Origin: Siphonodentalium dalli
Taxonomy: Eukaryota > Mollusca > Scaphopoda > Gadilida > Siphonodentaliidae
Assembly (NCBI GenBank): GCA_032622095.1
Contig: CP136065.1
Span: 152,525,577-152,589,576, forward strand
Direction of reading: 5' to 3'
DNA length: 64,000 bases
How positions within the stretch are numbered: the first letter of the stretch is position 1; each line of letters opens with the position of its first letter. The notes under the pieces were generated by a model. The model worked only from the letters and a program-made list of their open reading frames with translations. It did no database searches and was not told where the DNA came from. The position numbers and the translations under genes were made by a program. This document shows positions 58,425-64,000 of this stretch, piece by piece.

Positions 58425-59240
58425 TATCTATTATATATTTTGGAAGATCTGTCTGTCTGTGTGTGTGTGTGTGTGTCTGTCTGTCTGTCTGTTTCCAATG
58501 GACTCGAAAACGGCCGATGAAACTTGGTATGTGGGGGTATTTTCTCTCTTCAATATATGTATCTCTTCAATAGAATGAAACTTGGTATGTGGGGGTATTT
58601 TCGGCAGGGGAGGGACATAGGCCTATTAATTTTCCCGTGCGGCGTGACCTTGACCTAGAAATCGGGTAATTTCAAGGTCAAACGCACGAATATCACGGAA
58701 TTTCGATGAAACTTGGTATGTGGGGGTATTTTCGGCCGGGCAGTGCCATAGGCCTATTAATGTGCCCGTGCGACGTGACCTTTACCTTGTTATTGGGTCA
58801 TTTCAAGGTCAAACGCCCGAATATCACGGGATTTAGATGAAACTTGGTATGTGGGGGTACTTTCGTATGGGGAGTCTCATACGCCTATTCATTTGCCCGT
58901 GCGACGTGACCTTGACCTTGAAATCGGGTCAATTCAAGGTCAAATCGCGAATTTTGATGGGATTTCGACGAAATTTTATACGTAGGGTTACTTTTGTCCA
59001 CTGACGGTATTGGACGGGTCGAGTCGTGACCCCGACCTGACCTTGACCTTCAAAATGATCAATTCGATGTCAAATCGGGTAAAACCGGATGGATTTCGAC
59101 GGGTACTTTTGTCGGGTACTTTTGTCCGAGCAGTGTTTTGGACGGGTCAAATCGTTACCCCACCTGACCTTGACCTTCAAAATGGTCAATTCAAGGTCAA
59201 AGCCCGGACGAAGTCGGGTCACCTTCTAGTATATATATAT
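58425..59240 (-). mobile_element. Family A core-repeat element, inverted copy
   Basis: Mirror image of 52,090-52,972. On the plus strand it starts TATATTTTGGAAGATCTGTC with (TG)n/(GTCT)n, then cores CGATGAAACTTGGTATGTGG, GGTATTTTCGGCCGGG, TGCCCGTGCGACGTGACCTT and TTTCAAGGTCAAACGC. It ends CCCGGACGAAGTCGGGTCAC CTTCTAGTATATATAT. Core number is similar (four). A 20-bp piece near 58,552 (ATATGTATCTCTTCAATAGA) breaks the first core. A duplicated GGGTACTTTTGTC lies near 59,105. Confidence 0.75.
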
Positions 59241-59310
59241 TCTTTTATTGTTGGATGGGTGAACCCATTCAGTCAGTAAAGAAAGCTGCTTAGATCTATA
59301 ATCAGCATAC

Positions 59311-59391
59311 CTATTCCACCGGGATAGACGCCTTGTTCTCCAAACTGGTAGTGGGTACGGAAATCGCCAGTTTCTTCGTTGACCGTACAGT
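59311..59391 (-). CDS. Candidate 81-bp internal exon of an unrecognised gene
   Basis: Minus strand: acceptor TTTTATTTTCAG, 81 bases, then donor ATAG|GTATGC. Frame with two starting bases and one ending base gives phase-1 introns on both sides. The peptide reads CTVNEETGDFRTHYQFGEQG then VYPGGI. The sequence is unlike any repeat in the window, has balanced composition and excellent splice borders, so I regard it as a probable host exon. I do not recognise the protein; the YxFGExGVYPGG-like end looks like an extracellular or lumenal loop. One other frame is also open, so frame choice rests on the peptide quality. It shares phase class and strand with the exon at 8,246-8,461. Confidence 0.5.
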   Translation of the reverse strand, partial: TVRSTKKLAISVPTTSLENKASIPVE

Positions 59392-59859
59392 CTGAAAATA
59401 AAACGAAAGTGTCAATGTCACTGTAGCTCAACTTGGGGAGGCGATAGTTTTATGCCGAGTAGTCAATTATGAAGAATGAAATTCAAAAAGTTTCAGTAAA
59501 GGGCTTGTATTGTATAGATGAGATTATTTTAATTTCAAACATTTCACCTATACATGTCGGCTGCAGCCAGCGACAATAAATAAGGTAGTGTGAGCAGGCG
59601 CTGATTGAAATTACTGTCGGCTGTATTTAATAGTTCGAGTTCGGCTGTGTATGTTTGAGTGATGTGTTGATACCCCCCCCCCCCCCCCCGGCCTGAACAA
59701 CATATATATATATACCGTGTTGATGCATCATCAAACCATATGTTACAAACATTTTGACTTGGTTCGAATATGTTTTCCGCTCACCTAATTTCGAGATACG
59801 ACTAAAGCATGGCAATCAATTATTTTTAATGAATTTAATTATCACAATCCGACGCCTAG

Positions 59860-60287
59860 AACCAATTCGTTGGCAGAGAAGAAGACAACTGTTGAGGAAG
59901 TTTCACCAGCGGAAACATGGTCATGTAGACGACACGGGTCAGTTGGGGAACTGCTCCCATTTAATGCCGATTTTGATGACTCCGAAATCGAGTGTTCGCA
60001 GGATATATTGAAAAAAAAAACCAGCTGAAACGACGTCACAAGACTTGTCATTTGAAGAGATACACAACAGACACACAAACACGTGTGTGGAAAATGTTTC
60101 GCAACCAAGTGAAATATATAGGGCGACACACTCGGATACAGTACAAGATGGGACCACATCCATCACGGCAAACTTTGTTCGCAGGTTTTCGATGGTGGAT
60201 GCGTTGAAACACCATAATATCACTAAACACGATGATGCTGTCCTCTGTGACAAATGCGGGTCAACTCTGTACAACTGGACAAACTAA
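59860..60287 (+). CDS. Candidate terminal exon, zinc-finger-like C-terminus, one A-tract frame break
   Basis: After an acceptor-like CCGACGCCTAG the frame reads TNSLAEKKTTVEEVSPAETW, then LLPFNADFDDSEIECSQDIL, and runs into ten A at 60,011-60,020. The frame that continues beyond, open to the stop at 60,287, reads SFEEIHNRHTNTCVENVSQP, FVRRFSMVDALKHHNITKHD and ends CDKCGSTLYNWTN. The ALKHH...KH spacing followed by CDKC looks like the end of one C2H2 finger and the start of another. A one-base length error or mutation in the A-run would explain the break, so this may be an intact gene with a sequencing error or a recent pseudogene. No family is identified. Confidence 0.4.
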
Positions 60288-60302
60288 TGTCATAAAAAAA
60301 AG

Positions 60303-60877
60303 TTTGTTATACCCCCCGCAACGAAGTTAGGGGGGTATACTGGAATCAGCTCGTCCGTCCTTCCGTCCGTCGTCCGTCCGTCCGTCCATCCGTGGACACA
60401 AATTTGTCCGGAGTTTTTCTCAGTCGTTTTTTGATCAATTTCCGTGGAACTTGGCACAGACATCAACCACTATGGGAACCTGTGCACCTGCGATTATGAC
60501 GTTTGTCGGACTTTTTTTGGTGGAGTTATCCCCCCTTTTTCGACATGTATAATATTGTCCGAGCTGTTATTCCTACATTTTTAGGTCAATTTTTTAAAAA
60601 CTTGGCACAGATATTTGGTACCAAGGGAACATTTGAACCTGCGATTATCACGTCTGTTCGTCATTTTTTGGTGGAGTTATCCCCCTTTTTTGACTTAGAA
60701 CTTTTATTCCTACATTTTTCGGTCAATAGGTTTAAGATAGGGTTAGGGTTGTGCACCTACAATGGGAACTGTTATTTTATTATTTAACTAAATGTTTACT
60801 GACATGTGAAACATCTTAGTATTTTAAAAACACGGGGGTATCCTTAGTCCCATTGGGACAGTCACACCTCTAGTTCT
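60303..60877 (+). mobile_element. Element with terminal hairpin and GTCC microsatellite
   Basis: Begins TATACCCCCCGCAACGAAGT TAGGGGGGTATA, a hairpin with a 10-bp stem. A (CGTC)n-type tract (CGTCCGTCCGTCCGTCC) follows, then two diverged core units (AACTTGGCACAGACAT, GGGAACCTGTGCACCTGCGA, TTTTTGGTGGAGTTATCCCC). It ends CACGGGGGTATCCTTAGTCC then CATTGGGACAGTCACACCTC. This is a repeat type I know from several marine invertebrate genomes, but I cannot name the family. The layout of microsatellite plus core repeats parallels families A-C. No coding. Confidence 0.7.
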
Positions 60878-61021
60878 ATTTGAATTTGATGTGATGCACA
60901 TTCATCCCATGCTGTACAAATTCTTCAAATGTTCTCTAAAGGGCGGTCTTTTTCTACCGGTAACTATATTGAAACCGTTTGGCCCATGTGTGCCATTGAT
61001 GTCTTTTCACCGAGCAGTTAA

Positions 61022-61316
61022 AGGTACTCAATCCGATTAAGCACCCCTAAATTACTATTTCTTTGGCTTCGGGGGCAAAAAATATTTGATTCGAGTCGAG
61101 GAACCAATCCTTCAATGCTCAGAGTGATCAGATATCGATTTTTGAAATGTGTTAATTTTTGGAGATGTGGTCCACTTCCACGTCTCAAACGGACAAATTA
61201 CGGACAAATTGCGGGTGTTAGATGGACAACTCTAAAATCAAGTGGTTATTATTACCCCCCCCCCCCCCAAGCCAAAGAAATAGTAATTTAGGAGCGTCTA
61301 ATCGGATTGAGTACCT
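61022..61316. mobile_element. TTAA-flanked MITE 1
   Basis: 295 bp with TIRs AGGTACTCAATCCGATTA...TAATCGGATTGAGTACCT. The TIRs continue through TAAATTACTATTTCTTTGGC for about 50 bp, flanked by TTAA at 61,018-61,021 and 61,317-61,320. A C-run lies just inside the right TIR. No ORF. Kolobok- or piggyBac-type mobilisation is implied by TTAA. Confidence 0.88.
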
Positions 61317-61320
61317 TTAA

Positions 61321-61836
61321 AGATACGGGCGGCGTTGGCTGTGGGTATGCTGTTAAAATATTCACCTCCGTCAAAAACCGCCATAAACAGAAAGAATAGT
61401 AAAATATAGACAGACTTTGTTCTTATACTAATCAGAAATATGGCATAAACAGTATGTTATTGTAATTTTTTTCCTTTGTTATGTAAGCAAAAGCAAAAAA
61501 CGTTACGTTACCTGGCTTTTGTTTAGATCCGATATGGTAAACATAAAGAGCGTTATTTGTTACTGTTTTCCTGATATGGAAATAATAAAGAGCGTTTATA
61601 TCATTTGGGTGTGATTAACCAATAGAATTTCGCTTTGTTATGTAAACAGAAGTACAACCTCTGTAACACGAGCAGGCTCTTGTTTGCGTTCACCGTCGTA
61701 CGTCTTGACGACAATATACTATTACGCGCTGTTTATGTTTGGAATATGAACAAAACTATATATATTTTAATATTCCCTTTGTTGATGGCGATTTGAAAAA
61801 ATATGAATAGTTATGCAACGAACACCGCCCGTGCCT
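61321..61836. mobile_element. TTAA-flanked MITE 2, abutting MITE 1
   Basis: Starts AGATACGGGCGGCGTT and ends AACACCGCCCGTGCCT, with TTAA on both sides (61,317-61,320 and 61,837-61,840). The left TTAA is the right TTAA of MITE 1. The TIRs are about 17 bp with two mismatches. Internal direct phrases (AAAGAGCGTT, TTTGTTATGTAA.C) occur twice. No ORF. Confidence 0.7.
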
Positions 61837-61840
61837 TTAA

Positions 61841-64000
61841 TGCAAATGCCAATATTAAGCAATATCAGTATAGCAATGCGTTTGCGTCTTTAAAATTGTT
61901 AGATGTTCAAATGATGTAAACTAGCTTCTCGCCAAATATTAAAAACATCAATGAATGAGTCTCAAGTAAATGATCAACATGTTATTTGTTTATAGCAACC
62001 ACCAAGGGTGCTTAGGCGGTTGAATGACGTAATATATTTGTTTCTATATCCATCAGTGATTTTTTTAGATCGCGGGTATGGATTTTGGAGAAATTATCCC
62101 GTGACTTCCGGTTAGCAACAGTGTGGAGATTGCAAAAAAACGCGGAATTGGGAATGAAGCATCGCGATGAAGATGAAAGTAACTAATTCACAACTTAAGA
62201 AGAATTCACATGTGATTTAGGTCTATTAATTTCAATTAGACCAATTTCTTTGGTTAGCTTAATGAAAACAAAAAATGAAGACGTCATGACACGGTTTCTG
62301 ACGTCATTTTGGATTTGTGGACCAGAATCCAGACAATATTGCACGACACATCTTGTCAAGTTGGCATGTCATCACCGCCGTGATCACTGTGTGATGTTAC
62401 ATAAATTATTCTTAGCGCTATGTCGCCGATAAAAGGCAAACTTGAGGCACAGCATGTGTGGTTGCTCCACTACGTGTCACGATTCATATTATATGTATTT
62501 TCGTTGACTGTCACGAAATGAAACTTAGTTGAGTATTGTGTTATACGTGTACGAATATTTTTGTTTTCGTCGACGGTAAGGATATGTTCTCAAAGCTGGT
62601 AAATTGCCTGGCAAAGTTTTTGAAATTCTTCATTGCTATATCTATATCTATTGCACAATTTTGAGTGGAATGATAGAAAATGTGTATTTGATTGTTTTAT
62701 CGATTATTGGGGCGATGAAATGCCATAGTCCGGCCGCCGAGGAACTGAACCTGGTTCTGGTGTATACAGTTTTTTCTCTCAACTGTTTATTATAGTTTCG
62801 GGTTCCCATAAACAGAATTACTTTACTGGACACCTGGTAGGATTGAGGATTTTCAGATTTACGACAAATCAAAATAATAAGCACCAGGGCCTGGAACCTA
62901 CGTCATAAAACAAAGTTTTTCACCGAAAAATGGCGGCTGCTCGGTGCGACTCGAAGTGAGTATTTATCGTTTTTGCAAACTATGTAAATAAACCACTAAA
63001 AAAATCATTGCTTATGAGCTGTAAAACATTGTTTGCTAGCTCACAGTCATCTATACCGAGATATATATGTAACGGTTGTAAAGATTATCGCGTTCAGGTG
63101 GTTTCCGTCACCAATTTTCGAGGCATGTTTCCGAGTTTTGAAATGGTAACGCCTACATTGGCTTTTAAAACTGGAATTGTGACATAAATGGTAACGCCTA
63201 CATATAATCAACATTTGATTCCAAAATCGGCAATTTGGCTGAATTCTTTCTTTCACTTGCCGAATATCACAATTAGTTTTAGGACTAGTGAGTAGTGTAT
63301 GCGTTCACAGTTAATGGAACTTATGGAAGCGCAAGAGTATAATTCTTCCCTTTCTAAGATCGCCCGAATATTGCGGAGGCGAATCGGTATACATCGGCTC
63401 AAAAGTAGACTGCTTCACTTGTGGCAGGCTAATTAATACGTTTTTCACGGAATTACTATCACAAGACATAAATGAATAAAATAATAAGTAATTATATGAC
63501 CTTTATATATCAATATTATTATAGGGAATAAGACAAAATGTCATTCTGGTTGATGCATCATATATAATTATAGGCTAAAATAAACCAACGTTTGATAAAT
63601 GAATAAATGCAATATCGCCACAGCTTGAGTTGAACCAGGAAGGAGCTTTAAGTTGTATTGTACAAATTTTGTTTCAAATTCAAATGTTTCTGAAATTAAT
63701 AAAAGAAAAAACTTTTAATTAAAAGATATTAATTAAAATCACAAGCTCGCAAAGTCGCACTCTCGTGTATAGTAGTTGAATATCTATTGTATTCACACCT
63801 TTTTTATGTGAAGCCAGGTTGTTGTTAGACGAGAGGCAATTTATGACACATTACGTAACCATTGAGTTAAGTACTGCTAGTCTGTACATACAATTATCGG
63901 ACAATGCATTTAGGAATGTTATCTTACAGCCTGCCTGATCAACAAAAATATTACATTACCATTGTACAGATTAAAGGGATGCTGTACCCAAATGTTGGTG
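61841..64000. other. Mostly unannotated flank
   Basis: AT-rich sequence. The only candidate gene part is a possible first exon at 62,930. A short direct repeat, ATGGTAACGCCTACAT, occurs at about 63,144 and 63,188. No further gene, RNA or mobile element was recognised; small ORFs have no domain. Confidence 0.4.
62930..62955 (+). CDS. Possible first coding exon (MAAARCDS)
   Basis: CCGAAAAATGGCGGCTGCTC gives a start codon in a good context inside an AAAATGGCGGC motif, a YY1-type sequence common at start codons of housekeeping genes. The frame MAAARCDS is cut after two bases of the next codon by a strong donor (GAA|GTGAGTATT). Just upstream CCTACGTCATAAAA resembles a CRE-type site. No downstream exon is identified within the window, so the product is unknown. 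Confidence 0.3.

Noticed and set aside
1-64000. tRNA genes, rRNA genes, CRISPR arrays, bacterial operons and riboswitches
   Set aside because: No B-box-like GGTTCGAATCC with a matching cloverleaf, no rRNA-like blocks, no regularly spaced direct repeats with unique spacers, and no prokaryotic gene layout were seen by eye.

Overview
This is a gene-poor, AT-rich stretch of an animal nuclear genome. The evidence is an APE-type LINE, DNA transposons of animal-type superfamilies, spliced candidate exons, MITEs and long satellite arrays. There are no operons, bacterial genes, rRNA, tRNA or CRISPR arrays. The repeat types (Polinton-like, Academ-like, and core-repeat elements carrying GTCT/ACAG microsatellites) fit a marine invertebrate, perhaps a mollusc or another lophotrochozoan, but nothing here proves the taxon.

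Layout. 1-9,400: mostly unique sequence with a TTAA-flanked palindromic MITE (4,083-4,604), arrays of a TTTGCACTTAAGTGCAAA palindrome, a diverged 140-bp repeat, and one good candidate exon on the minus strand (8,246-8,461). 9,418-10,757: a broken coiled-coil ORF. 10,758-35,055: a nested transposon complex. An old minus-strand LINE is cut into four pieces by three independent DNA-transposon insertions. Each has a target-site duplication, and removing each insertion in thought rejoins the LINE reading frame. The three are (a) 11,907-19,931, an unclassified TIR element with 3-bp duplication ACA, which itself received a young, intact LINE (12,608-16,502; ORF of 1,022 aa) flanked by perfect 155-bp direct repeats; (b) 20,809-29,315, a shrunken Polinton/Maverick-like element with 6-bp duplication CACCCG, AG...CT ends and about 0.83-kb TIRs, carrying a broken zinc-finger gene; and (c) 29,698-34,723, a 5-kb near-palindrome with duplication TTA that encodes broken copies of an XPG-nuclease-like/CXC-zinc-finger protein, probably of the Academ type.

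35,163-41,892: 3.6 tandem copies of a 1.87-kb unit, almost identical. 42,000-45,465: two-level repeats (about 130-bp short units inside about 830-bp long units). 45,469-51,731: about 36 monomers of a 174-bp satellite with a 2,787-bp higher-order period. 52,096-57,350 and 58,425-59,240: several related element families with (TA)n ends, variable numbers of core repeats and ACAG/GTCT microsatellites; one core carries an NRF-1-like palindrome in every unit. 59,311-64,000: candidate exons of host genes (59,311-59,391 minus; 59,860-60,287 plus; possible first exon at 62,930), a GTCC-microsatellite element and two abutting TTAA MITEs.

The only intact long protein is the 1,022-aa LINE polyprotein. 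Everything else coding is a fragment, a pseudogene or a single candidate exon. The window is best read as a layered record of transposition and tandem amplification, probably heterochromatin-like or intronic/intergenic DNA. Family assignments rest on motifs and target-site features seen by eye; no searches were run.
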